Source: Paramyrothecium sp. XJ0827 (lineage: Eukaryota > Ascomycota > Sordariomycetes > Hypocreales > Stachybotryaceae). Taken from it: 64,000 nt of DNA. The translations under genes and the position numbers were made by a program. Shown here piece after piece: positions 10,176 through 21,656 of this stretch. The stretch spans positions 5,270,001 to 5,334,000 of the forward strand of contig JAJFPB010000003.1 in assembly GCA_020881915.1 (NCBI GenBank), given 5' to 3'. Below the pieces are notes generated by a model. That model saw nothing but the letters and a program-made list of their open reading frames with translations, was not told the origin of the DNA and did no database searches. How positions within the stretch are numbered: position 1 is the first letter of the stretch; each line of letters opens with the position of its first letter.

Positions 10176-12768
10176 CTATATCGTTCCCGAGCCCGAATCC
10201 AAACTATCGAAAAGCATAGTCCACTGCGGTAGATCCAGCCCTGGCGCAGCATCGTAGAAGTCATTCCAGACTTGGCCCCAGTCAGGGTAGCAATTATCGT
10301 CAAAGACCGAGTTGATAGTGCCTGTGTCTCCGTGAAAGTTTATGCCATCCTGAAGGAAAGGTGTGCCAGCTTCGTCGATCTCGTGGCGGCGAAGACTTTG
10401 AGTTGGCCCAAGCCCGCAGGCATTACCGACCGTGATGCTGTTTGCATGGATGTTGTTGTCATTCAAAACAGGAGGCGAACTGGTTGTGGAAGTCAGGATA
10501 TCATCAGACACTGGCAATGAATTCTCATGCCTCTCGGTGGTGGCGGCTGTGTGCATTTGTGATTTCTTGCTACTCAACAGCAATTTTAGCTTCCGGATAT
10601 TTGACTCGATATATTCTCTCGCCGTGGGTGACTCTCTTTTCGAGACTTCAAGCATGTCATAAGCAGCCAAGACTTCTGCTTTCCGCAAATTCGCCTCCGG
10701 GGACTCGGGGCTGAACGAAATTTCGATGGCGAGAATTACGGCTGCCATGAAAACATGCTGAATAACGACACAGTAGAGAGCCAGCCGAAGACCGGCCGAA
10801 GAACTTGCATCGTCCACTTGAATGGTTATTGTCAATACAATGCCTCATAGGTTATCACTTGACGGCTGAAATTTATAAGGGCCACCAACCTGAATGTCGT
10901 AATCGCAGCACGGTTTGCGCTGCGTGAGTGCATGTAATGCGGGAAAAATAGTATCTCGGATCGGTCAAGCCTTCCAGATGAAACTTCTGATGAAACGTCC
11001 GGTGGAGCCTACACAGTCTTGTATTGTAGCTGAAATGCAGCAGTGCCCTTTGCCAGGCAATATACGGCCGTTCCTCGCAGATGTTCTGGCTCTGTTGAAT
11101 GCTGTTCTCATCAAGGCGGAAATAGATTGGTAAGTCCTGTACGAATTGCTGAAACTTGGCGTGCAGTGCCAGAATGGTATCGTAACTGGCTGCCTGATTC
11201 TCGACATTGATTGATGGGAGCATGTCAACGGCTTCGCGGCAGAGCCCGGCGAATCGAATTCGGTATATGAAGTAGGACATCGAGGTAGGGATGTACAACG
11301 GTAGACCTTCCAACTCAACGATTGTTGTAAAATCGGTGTCATCCCTATTTAGTGGATAATTCACATTCATCTGTGTCGGGTGATGTACATAGGTGCCCTC
11401 GAGAGTACCGCCGGAAAATGCCCCTAGCCTGGATTGGAGCCGAAGCATTGTCAATCACTGTTCAGAAGAAGTAAAAGAAGAAATGACAGCTGCCGACAAG
11501 GATTCTAATGAAATTATCTTACCAGTCAGTGGAAACCATATACCACCATATGCGTCTCTGGAGCTCGAGTTCAATATGGTTACAGCTCTCGAGTCTCCTT
11601 CGTTCGCGGCTCTTTGGTGTATCAAGGCGGTGTATTTGAAGCACTCGGGTCATCCAGAGTGCCCGAGCTTTGAGCGGGTACACTTGATCTAAACGATTCT
11701 CCGTATTCGCTAGCAGATGGGTCAACAGCAGCAAAGTTTCCAATGCCACTCTGGATGGAGCCAAAGGCGGTGATAGCGCATCGAGGTATGTAGTAATCAA
11801 ATCACAGTAGCTCTGAAAGGCTGCTTTAGCATCCGTCGGCGTTACATGCATTTCCTCAAGCAGTTCTGCAGTCCAAGTCAGGGCACAGCTTGCACAGATA
11901 GCGAACAATAAGAGCACCGAGCTCGCGTCTGCCTCATCGCAAATCAAAACATCCTGATACATATTTTCTATCAGGCTTCGAATCGACGGCATGTGTAGAA
12001 CCCCAAATGTGGGTTGCACAGATTTGGCGTAGTGATGGAGTAGCTTGACCATTTGGTCCTTAGCTGGCAGATACTTGAACATGTTTGATTCGTCTAGAGG
12101 CTGAGTCCGTGTGGCGATTCTTAAAGATTGAGAGCAAAAGGGCGTCCACCAAGCGGATTGCTAAAGTCCAAGTAAGCAGCAGATCCAAATGCTTCGTCCT
12201 TCGATTAGAGGTCGCGAATTATTATGCAGTTCTGAAATGTAATGGCTAAAGGCTTAAGGCCATGAGAGTGGACATCACTCACGGTATTGCCGGGAGTTGA
12301 TTCGGCAAGTCCAAATGGACCGCTGTTCGATGCTTCTGGTTTGTCAAACACAGCATGCTCTAATCTTTGAATGCGCTGAAGCATCCCCTCGATATCCCTT
12401 CATAGATCGTCAGTGTGTTCTTGAGTGGTAGTGCAATGCACCATAATCATAAGATATCTCTGGCTTGTGATGAAGTAGGGGCTGTACCTTTGCGGCAATG
12501 GTATTGGAGCGTTTCGCCGAGCAGTGGCTGCTTGGTTCTCATTGAGGCCATCATCTTCTGTTGAACGAGCAGCATTGTCACCTTGCGGCGATGACGCGTC
12601 GGATTCGGCGTATTCGCATTTCACCTTCCTCGACGTGCAATTCGAGCAAGGCTGGAGGCGGTTGCATCTCAGCTTCTTGTGTCGACAGAGTTGACATGAC
12701 AAGGTGGAGCGACTCCGTCGTTCTACAGTGATCATCCCTACTGGGACACCGCTCCTGTTCCGTTTCAT
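10176..12768 (-). CDS. Zn2Cys6 transcription factor with fungal TF middle domain
   Basis: Five exons on the minus strand are predicted: 12488-12768, 12283-12397, 11523-12160, 10890-11428 and 10176-10816, giving 737 residues. The N-terminus has a Zn2Cys6 cluster, SCQLCRHKKLRC...PCSNCTSRKVKC (spacing C2C6C5C2C6C). A coiled segment DIEGMLQRIQRLEHAVF follows, typical just after the zinc cluster. The middle region carries the fungal-specific TF domain with RRIWWYMVSTDW and GGTLEGTYVHHP. The acidic tail ends GLDLPQWTMLFDSL. The start was taken at the Met before KRNRSG; another Met lies 11 residues later at 12735. Next to the P450 it is a candidate local regulator, but that is inference. All junctions keep the frame. 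Confidence 0.88.
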
Positions 12769-13883
12769 TGCCAGCGTGGAGAACAAGCTCTTTATCGAGG
12801 CTTCGCGTGTCCCGGGACGTTGTGTAGGTGGTGAGATTGTTGAAATGGGCAATACTCTCCGCGGAGTCAGCATGTGGCACTTGCATGAGCAGGACCAATT
12901 GGGAAAGAAATTCCGCGGGGCTGACATAACCCTGTTATGCGCAGCTCACTGAGGAAATATGTGGATATAGTTGCTTGGCAATATTGCTCAAATGGTAATG
13001 AGTCCACGGAGGAGCCAGACAGTGTTGGCTGGTAGGGCCACGCATATAAACTCAAGAGCTTTCCTAGCCGTCGACAGGTTGGAGGAACAATCTCCGGCTA
13101 CATATTCGTTTCATGTATCAAAACTAACATTTAAACCCAGAGCGCTTGTTGGGATTCTGTAGTTGGCGCTGTCAAAGACGCCACTGGCAGCTTTGCTGGC
13201 TTAATCATTATGTCCGGCATAACAATGGTGAGTCCCTCAACTTATCGATATTCTCTTTATTCGATAAAGGTCTGATGTTATCACAGGCTATTGGAAGTGC
13301 TTTATTCTTGGCAAGTCGAGTGAGAAAAGGTAGTTGGAAATTGCACGCGAAAATTTAAGTTTCAAGCATTTGGTGGTAAACATGGATCCTTTTCAAGTGC
13401 TGGTTGGCTACAGAAAGCGGTTGCAACCCTTCCGCGGTCTGAAGTTCTATATGGTTTAGTTTATCTTTTCCCTCTCTCTGCGCGTCATATGCATCGCATT
13501 CTCGAGTTAGATAGAGTCAATATTGTACTCAAGCTCGAAGGAGGATGTGGGTCGCCATCGCATTTCGATGGACTATTGTTTCGAAAGATCTTTAAGGCAT
13601 TACCCATGACTGCTAGATTTAGATCAATTGAAAAAAGAATGACACGTATTTCAAGACCTTTTCACTCGCCAAGTATTTCATTTGCTTGTTATGATTGTTG
13701 CTGAAAAGGGTTTCTAAAATATTGGTATGAACAGGTATGTAGACGGCAAAGCTGCTAAAGAACAGATTTACATTGGACAAAGTCGTCTACTACTTATACA
13801 AGTAATTCTCAACAGTGAATAAAGACAATATCAACAAGAAAATGGCGGTACAAACAACGAATGTTACCTATGTCAATACATGT
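12769..13883. other. Intergenic stretch
   Basis: This holds the upstream region of the Zn2Cys6 gene and the downstream region of the dehydrogenase gene. It is increasingly A/T-rich towards 13850. No further gene was recognised. Confidence 0.4.
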
Positions 13884-16312
13884 TTAAAGCGAGCGCTGTC
13901 GCCTGCGGCAAGGTAAGCCTCCGAGTCCACGCTCGGCAATAATCCTCTTGATGGCATGCTCCGCGGCCACCATAACAATGGCCTGCGTGTTGCCCGTGGG
14001 AATGTCGGGGTGGAAAGAAGCGTCAACAACATACAGGTTGTCGGTGCCGTAAACCTTGTTATTGAGATCGACGACCGAGGTACCGCCACTCCTGCCATCA
14101 TCAGTGCCCATCTTCGCAGTACCGACCATGTGGATTCCGGGCTGTACTGGTCCGCTCAGAACGGACGCAGCAGTCGCGTTCTTGCCACCGGAGAAAACGA
14201 GGGGGCTATCTGGTTTGCGGGCCATATCAAGAAGTTCGTTGATAGCAATCGCCCACGCCTCGCGGTCCGTATCGGTATTCGTCCATGGCTCCTTCGTGAA
14301 GAAAGTACTTCCGCCGGCATTGATGGCGAGGGTTCCTCTCGATGTCAAACCATGACTAATGAGAAGCATGAACGAAACACTGTCGTTTTTGATGGAATTG
14401 CAATGCGTTTGGAACATGATTTTGTGGCCGTCGGACGTCTGGACTTGTCTGAAAGTGTCCAGACGCTGGAAGGATTGTGTCAGGACACCATTTCCAGCGT
14501 GGAAGTGGTCAATGTCAGCTTCAGACGGTGTTGCCAGCTGAGCTTCGCTGTACGTCGTTAGGCCGCCGGGAACATGAAACTCAAACTCGTAGCGCGAATG
14601 GTCTTTGACCTCGACGCCCACTGGCAGGTTGATCCATTCGCTCTCGGGCAGGAGCGTGACTCCTGTGGTGCCCGACTTGACTGTGTTGATCTGTTCCGAG
14701 GGTCCAATGCCAGAATTGAAGAGGACGCGAGGGGTAGACATGACTCCAGCCGCAAGGATGACGCCACCGCCTGGCTTGAGGTTGATTATATGTCGGCCTT
14801 GAGCATCTTCAACCTCAACACCAGTCGCGGTAGAATTGTTGCGCAAAACACGGATCACCTTGGTGTTGAGCTGGAGCTTGAAGTTCGATTTCGCTTGAGC
14901 CAGCGGCAGATAGGTGTGAATGGGACCAGAACGAATACCATGGGCGATCTGAATTAACAAATTAGTCATTGCAAAGATTTCCCATACAATCCTACGCGAA
15001 AATTGCGAGCGATAGGTTCTAACACAAGTCGCAGTTCGAGGTTTGGAGTACTCACGTTGAGGGAAGGTGGCCCGAAGGACTGAATCTTCTCATCCGGATC
15101 TTCAATGCCATCGGCGAACGTCCAGCCGTTCTTCTCCAGCCAAGGCGTCAAAACATCGGAAACTCCAGTGTCGTAATACTTGCCGTCAGCAGAAGGCAAA
15201 GTCGTACCTGGGTTCCTTGCGTACAGTCGTGCAGCAGCGGGTTCGACGTCGGCCCACTTCCATCCCTCTGGCCAGTTGTCATCAAAGTCCCAGCTGGGAG
15301 GGTGGATGAAAGCCATGCCATTGACAGAGCCACCTCCTCCAAGAATGCAACCAGCAACAGCGGCAGTGTCGGTACAGTATCCCTCGCCAAGGGTGGCAAA
15401 CGGCAGCGATCGAAAAAGCCCAGGAACGTCATAGTGAGTCAAGCTCTGGTTCCATGACACGAGTCTGGTGCCGCCCGTGGAGGCTGTCGAGGCCATTCCT
15501 CGCTCGATGAGAAGAACGGATTTGCCAGTTTCAGTAAGGCGTTGGGATGTGACCAGGCCAGCAGGTCCGCCGCCAACGACGATGTAGTCATAGGTTGAGT
15601 TTGAGATGGGCACCGTGCCATTGCCAGGGTTGGGGTTGCCCCCGCCGTCACCAGGTGGAACCTCGGGAGGCGTATCAGTGTCGTCAGCCAGGGCGGCCCA
15701 TTCGGCAAAGTCTGCTGATCGTGCAGCAGCAAGGTCAACACTGAACAAGCCGAATCCTGCGGAGTGGAATGTCAACCGCGAGGCGGGGTCCGCAGGAGAG
15801 CTGACAGCGGCAGCCGCAAGACCGTAACCCAGAGTAGCAGGACTAGTGTCGAATGTGAAGGTGCTCCCATCAGTCTGAATACACCCCTCGCAAAGGAAGG
15901 TGAATGTAAATGCTGATCCCTCAGATCGTGTTCCGGTGGGAATGGTCTTCAGTAAAGCAGAGCCCGAGTAGACTCCAGGACTAGCATAGCCCGTTGACCG
16001 GCGCAAGGAAGATACGATGTCGTTTTCGTGAGACCAAGCAATAACCATGAGACTGTTCACCATCCTTCCGCCCAGCGATACGCCTGCCCATCCTGCAGTG
16101 CCATCGACGCTGATTCGACCAATGAAGTCGGTTCCGGGGTCCTCAGGGAGTGCGATGCCGAAAGAGTACGACCCCTGCGTGACCTGCTGGTACGTGATTC
16201 CCGTCTCTGGGTCAGTGAAGGTCGAAGACTGTTGGGCATAACAGCCCCCGATGAGGCCAGAGCCGAGGCCGAGGCCAAGGCTCAGGGTCGAAAACAACTG
16301 CTTGCACAACAT
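13884..16312 (-). CDS. Cellobiose dehydrogenase (AA8 cytochrome + AA3_1 GMC flavodehydrogenase)
   Basis: Two exons, 15056-16312 and 13884-14948 (intron 14949-15055), give 773 residues. The start was placed at 16312 because a signal peptide (MLCKQLFSTLSLGLGLGSGL) begins there. Residues about 28-200 form the cytochrome domain; the likely haem ligands are Met84 (GGRMVNSL) and His183 (TFHSAGFGLF). A Pro/Gly linker with PPGDGGGNPNPGNG leads into the GMC flavodehydrogenase with YDYIVVGGGPAG, GGGGSVNGMAF and a C-terminal HPDIPTGNTQA. The active-site His (GIHMVGTAKMG) and Asn (TGNTQ) appear intact. The enzyme oxidises cellobiose and passes electrons through the haem domain to lytic polysaccharide monooxygenases outside the cell. 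It has no C-terminal cellulose-binding module, as in some ascomycete enzymes. Confidence 0.93.
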
Positions 16313-18485
16313 GATGTTACCAAGCACAAGAAGAAATGAACGAGAGCGAAAGGACGGGCTCGGCCTGGGTGCTCGAAGGCATTTAGACACCCGACAACAT
16401 GGGCAAGATGAGGCCAGGAGAAGGACCCCTGCCCCAAAACGTTAAGCACCTGTTATAGCGATGGAATTTCAAATATGACCCCATAAAACACCAGGATTGC
16501 AATCTATTAGACGAGCAACCCCTACTCTGTTCCACGGTCCTAGACCAAATGCGGGAGGTGAGCCCGTCCTCCCTCCAAACTCGCCTTCGGTCTCGGTTTC
16601 GCACTCATTCTATTGGATGAACGGCCTCAGAGTCCAGGGGTCCGAGATGCGAAGAATGCAGCCAATTTATCCAAGAGCCAGAAACGGTTCGAGGTTATAT
16701 TAATTAATTCATGCCGCGTCGGAGAACTCGGGATGATCCACGTGTTTAATCCCAGCGCTACGGTCGCAAATTAGGTGAAGTGCCAAGACCAAGAGGCTAC
16801 CCTATACGCGTATTCAATCTTGCCCTGTAGACATCAAACTCAAGATGCCATTCATTGACAGATTCTATTCGATGAAGTGAGAATTCCATGGAGCAGCCAT
16901 TAATACCAGTAAAAACAACCATAAACCGCGAATAATCATTCCATAATAATTCTTGTTGATCATGTTCGCCAGGCTGCCTTCAATCACTCCCTTCGGCTTT
17001 CATAGCTGTGATGACAGTGTTTAATCTGGCTTTGTTTGTCGAAAGTCTCGAATTAATCATCCTAGCCCCGTAAGCTTTGCACTAAAGTTGCAACTCTCAC
17101 GGAATCAGTTCATGGCTGGTACCTTCACACCTAGTGTGGAACCTTTCCCAGCAACCGCTTTCTAAACAACGCGCTTTGAACCATTACAAACTGCATAATC
17201 TGTTGTCAGATTAAGCTTTTTTTGATGTTCTCGCGACATTGCTGGGGGCAATTCGAATTGTGGACCAACTAGAGGCATTTGAAGATGAATACCCTAGACC
17301 AGGATCCGCATGATCAAAGGTTGGTTGATTAAAGCGGGAACGGAATTGGTAGGATGGTAGGGATGATCCATCATCATGTATCTCAACTTTACCGAACTAA
17401 AATTTTGGACCCATTTTCTATGACCGCTTTGAGAGATCAGATGATCCATGGCTCAGTAAGGCTCAGTCCCTCTCTTGGTGGCAGCCTCAATGACTGCCGC
17501 TCCAACTGCTTCATCCCCTTGGACAACACTGTCATCCTATCATTAGGGGTGGTATTTTGGTTCGCCCGAACACACGATATGAACGGTTAGGATCAACCAC
17601 TATGCGGTTGAAAGTATGAATTTGGACCAAACGTCTGTCAATGACTGCACAAGGCACTGGGCAAGGTTCAGCAAAATCAAAATTGGCTGTCTGACGCCTT
17701 CTATGAGCCATAAGCGCTGGAATCACTGGGCAAAAAGAATTCCTTTGGTGTACATGTGGAAACTAGATGAGCTTAAGCAAAAAGGTTAAGATTCAATGCA
17801 AGTCAAATATAGGCCAGCAACAGGTTCTCAGTGACATAATTGCCAGGGTTGCATTCAAATTACTGACTGGCCATTCCCTCTGTGTTACCGTGCATTTGCA
17901 AAAGACATCTATTAATCTTGAGTTCGTCTTTTCTTCCATTGTAATCTGTGTTTCTTTTGGCCATATCTGATCACCTCTCTGTTACACGCAAAGGCTGGCG
18001 AAATAATTACGATGACCCTTTGTATCATCAACCTAAAACAATGTGAAGCTGAAATATACTGATTCAAATGAGTACTTGAGAGCTTTTCTTCATCTATAGT
18101 GAAATGCTTCATGAGGTAGACAGAATTAATTGCTTCGTGGGTTTAGTAGAAGGAGAAAAAATACCCGATGATCACCATTCTTTCGATTACAGCACAATGC
18201 AAAAGTCTTTGAAACATACGTGAGGAAGAGAGAACTAGGTCGGGCTTTCCTCGGGGTCATCAAGATTTCGACTTGTCTCTTAAATCACAAGTATTAAACA
18301 GCTGGGCAAAGCATCCATCTGGTTCTAATGTCTCCAATCCTTGATACTAAATTCTATTATGTCTATTGAACGTATTGGTACGAAAGAAATACAGTCCTTG
18401 TACACTGCATGTCTTCTGTCGTTTGAGGCCTACTTGGCCTGTAGGCGACAAGTGCATGGAACCCATCAGGCTAGAAACCTCCAGC
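16313..18485. other. Long gene-poor stretch
   Basis: About 2.2 kb without a recognisable gene. The left end includes the dehydrogenase promoter. The rest, especially 16850-18360, is A/T-rich with short unconserved open frames. No repeats or mobile-element ends were identified by eye. Confidence 0.45.
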
Positions 18486-20217
18486 TTAGGGACCAGCGAC
18501 ACAGGCATGCGTGCCTGACTGAAGGTTGTTGCAATTAGCCCCGATAGCAGGGTTCCACTTGTAGAACTGGGCTTGAGTGATCTGTTGGTAGCTTGTGATC
18601 TGCGAGCAGGTGTTGCCAGGTGAAATGTAGTGGAACTTGGTGCAGCTCGTGGTCATGCCCGGCTGGATGGGCGTGGGCGTGACAATGCCGTTGCCAGGCC
18701 TGGTGGTTGTGGAGGTCGTGATGGTCCTGGTAGGGTTAACACCAATGATGCTGACACAGATGTGGTAGTCGAGCCACATCAAGCCGCAAGTAGGGCCAAT
18801 CTGGGGATTCCAGGTGGTGAGCTGCTGGATGGTGACACCGTAGGTCTTGGACAAAGCGTCGCAAGTATCACCGGTCTTGACCTTGTGGAAGGCATCGCAG
18901 TTACCAACGGTTCCGGGTTGAAGAGGAGAAGGAGTCTGGATGCCGTTGCCTGGGGCAGTGGTGGTGCTCGTGGTGGTAGGTCTGCTTGGACCGACGCCGA
19001 TGATGCTGACGCAAATGTTGTAGTCGAGCCAGACAAATTGACAGTTGGACCCGATCTCCGGATTCCATGTGGTCAGCTGAGAAACGGTGACGCCGTAGGT
19101 CGACGCCAGGGCTGCACACGTGTCGCCAGTCTTGACCTTGTGGAAAGCGTCGCAGTTACCGACCATGCCAGGCTGAATGGGCTGAGGGGTAGCAATACCG
19201 TTGCCGGGTGCAGTGGTAGTAGTAGGAGGCTGGCTGGGGCCGACACCGATGATGCTGACACAAATGTTGTAGTCAAGCCACATCAACTGACAGTTAGATC
19301 CAATCTCAGGGTTCCAGCTAGTGAGCTGAGAGATCGTGACTCCATAGGCGGAAGCGAGAGCTGCGCAGTTGTCGCCAGTTTTGACTTTGTGGAATGCATC
19401 GCAGTTTCCGACCATGCCGGGCTGGATGGGGTCGGGGGTAGCAATGCCATTGCTGGGGGCTGTCGAGGTGGCCGAAGGCTGTGGCTTGGTTGGCTCAACA
19501 CCCACGATGCTCACGCAGATATGGTAGTCAAGCCAGAGGAACTGGCAGTTGGCACCAATCTCGGTGTTCCATGACACAAGCTGAGCAACGCTGATGCCGT
19601 AGGTGGAAGCAATCGCGGCGCAGCCATCACCGGACTTGACCTTGTGGAAGGCGTCACAGTTGGCCGGGATACCTGGCTGGATGGGCTCAGGAGTAGCAAT
19701 GCCGTTGCCAGCAGAGGTGGTGCTAGTGGAAGTGATGATTGGTGGCTGGGAAGAAGAGGCACCGGTGGTAGGGCCAGGGTTGGTGGTTGAGACACCGGGA
19801 ATATCTTCGAAGGCCTCAACACAGTATGAGAAACCAGAAGGGAAGGTTCTACAGTCGGCGCTGACGGAGGGGTTCTTCAAGGTGGTTAGCGATGATCGGA
19901 CAGACGACACAGCACTATGAGGAGTTGACAATACGTACCCACCACAAGAACTGCTCCATAGTGATTCCCCACCAGTCAGGAATGTCCTTGCACACCTGGT
20001 CACCACGGTGGTCGACCCACCAGGTGCAGACGGCCGAAGAACCGGGAGCACGAGGAAGCTCGGGCTCAGGACCCAAGAGCCTCGCCGAGCCACGTCTAGC
20101 AGGCGAAGTAGCAGCCGGCGTAGCAACCGCTGCATTGGGCGAGTTGGCTTGCCGGGCGACTGCCGCCAGGGAGAGCGGCAGCGACGCAAGCGCGAGGCCA
20201 AGGGACTTGGTGAGCAT
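18486..20217 (-). CDS. Secreted multi-LysM chitin-binding protein (TAL6-like)
   Basis: Two exons, 19939-20217 and 18486-19874 (intron 19875-19938), give 555 residues. A signal peptide (MLTKSLGLALASLPLSLAAV) precedes a spacer and six LysM modules. The first is divergent (VCTWWVDHRGDQVCKDIPDWW...DCRTFPSGFSYCVE), four are very similar (CDAFHKVKTGD.CAALAS.YGVT...WNPEIGSNCQ..WLDYNICVSIIG), and the last is again divergent (CTKFHYISPGNTCSQITSY). Linkers rich in Thr, Pro and Ser join them. LysM modules bind chitin and its oligomers; fungal multi-LysM proteins shield hyphae from chitinases, hide chitin fragments from hosts, or act on spore germination. It lies close to a chitinase that itself has a LysM, an arrangement described for subgroup C chitinases in Trichoderma, where TAL6 is the LysM partner. 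Confidence 0.92.
18660..19700 (-). repeat. Tandem LysM coding repeats, about 250-base period
   Basis: Four neighbouring copies of a LysM plus linker unit occur at roughly 250-base spacing; the linker GNGI(A/Q)TP recurs near 18690, 18945, 19200, 19450 and 19703. The copies are alike at DNA level as well as protein level, so they probably arose by recent duplication or are kept alike by recombination. Confidence 0.85.
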
Positions 20218-21656
20218 CTTGCTGGAGGGCAGTTGTCTTGGACCTGAGGGAGGGGAACTTCAGTCGAACTGCTTCCACGATAGTTGGCTGGAAGATGGTG
20301 GCACGGACCGCGGCTGGTTCTAGGAAATGATGGGCGATGAATTCTATTCTTTTAATACTTGAGCATCGTGCGAGTCGTCTCTAACCATCCATCAACACCC
20401 CAGCATCAGCGGAAGTCGGCAATTTCCTTTCCTGGCAAAGCCAGCCGGTCGAGTCCGGCTCAATTGTTAAGCTGCGCAGTGCCTGAATGACCCCGACCAG
20501 TGCTAGTGTATACGGAACAGCCGAGTACAAGCTTACCAGCCCACCAAGCTCCTGGGATTCTATTCGTTCCCTCTCGCTTCTTTCCCCCCTGTCCCATTTC
20601 AGTCGTTCTCGACGGGCGGCCAAGGAAAGAGAACAAAGTCCCTTTCCAGTTTCCACCCTGGCTACCTTTGTACGTAGTACGATGTGTTCGAATCCTACCA
20701 GCAAGCGCCCTGGAAAACCTGGGCCCATGATTGATTAAGCTTAACAGGGCTGAGGCCAGACTAAGTAGTGGGCTCGGCACGTACCGCTTCTGGACAAGAC
20801 CCTCAGATTCCCTGTGCCGGAAGGATTCACCGGCATAAATCGATCCTTTCGGTGCAACTGTCGGCAAGCAGGGAGCGATTCCCGTGCGTGACTGAACTTG
20901 ATTGTTATCCATTGCGGGTTAGTCAGGTGGCAATATAACCAACTTCGCTTAAGACATCATTATGCGTCAATGCGAAGGATTTTCGAAGAAGTCATGGACT
21001 AAACCCCTGGCAAGCCTGGCACGCGGGCCATGCACTCTGCCCCGACTCCGGTTGCTGGACACCAGGCTGCCACGAAATTGAGTTGCAGTACTGCAACGTA
21101 CCTACATGTCGCGTGCAACTACCTGGGATTGTGGGGTTGCCCCTGTCTTTTAAGCTGAGGTACCTTGCTTGATGCATATCAAGGGGTTTACCGTTGTTGG
21201 ACTTGACTTTGTACCAGTACATGAGTCGGTATTCTGTGGCTGAGTCTCCTAGGCTTCACTTAGTAACCATCCTAGATAGTTTGGTTACAAGTGCCTCATC
21301 AATTTCCTATCTTAAGGCGAAGTTTTACTCCTCTCCCAGCTGACCTGTCGAGACGGTTCTCAGACTATGCTTCAACGAGTGGGCGTTGATGAGAATGCGA
21401 CTACCTTACCTCCGAGAATTTGTAACCGGCCTCATCAAGTCATAGAATGCCAACCGGTTTCACACAAGGGGTGATTATTTGCCCCTGAATTTTCCTCACC
21501 GGTCAATTCCGCTGTGACTAGGATAACTCCCCAACGTTACATCATCCCATGACCTGCCTGAAAGGGAAAGGTTCTCGACCCTCCGCAACAACCTCATTGT
21601 ACAACCGAATGTTGCCTGATGATCGGACTACAATCAGCGCACGGTGAAAGCAATAA
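20218..21656. other. Gene-free stretch
   Basis: This is the upstream region of the LysM gene plus about 1 kb without recognisable coding sequence. A hairpin at about 20441-20461 looks like a tRNA T-arm, but no complete tRNA can be folded around it. Confidence 0.4.

Noticed and set aside
18630..19574. Plus-strand 314-codon open frame across the LysM gene
   Set aside because: It is antisense to the repeated LysM modules and results from their codon bias; the minus strand encodes real LysM domains.
20380..20480. Possible tRNA (T-arm-like AGCCGG...CCGGCT hairpin)
   Set aside because: No acceptor, D or anticodon stems pair around it, and the T-loop is one base short.
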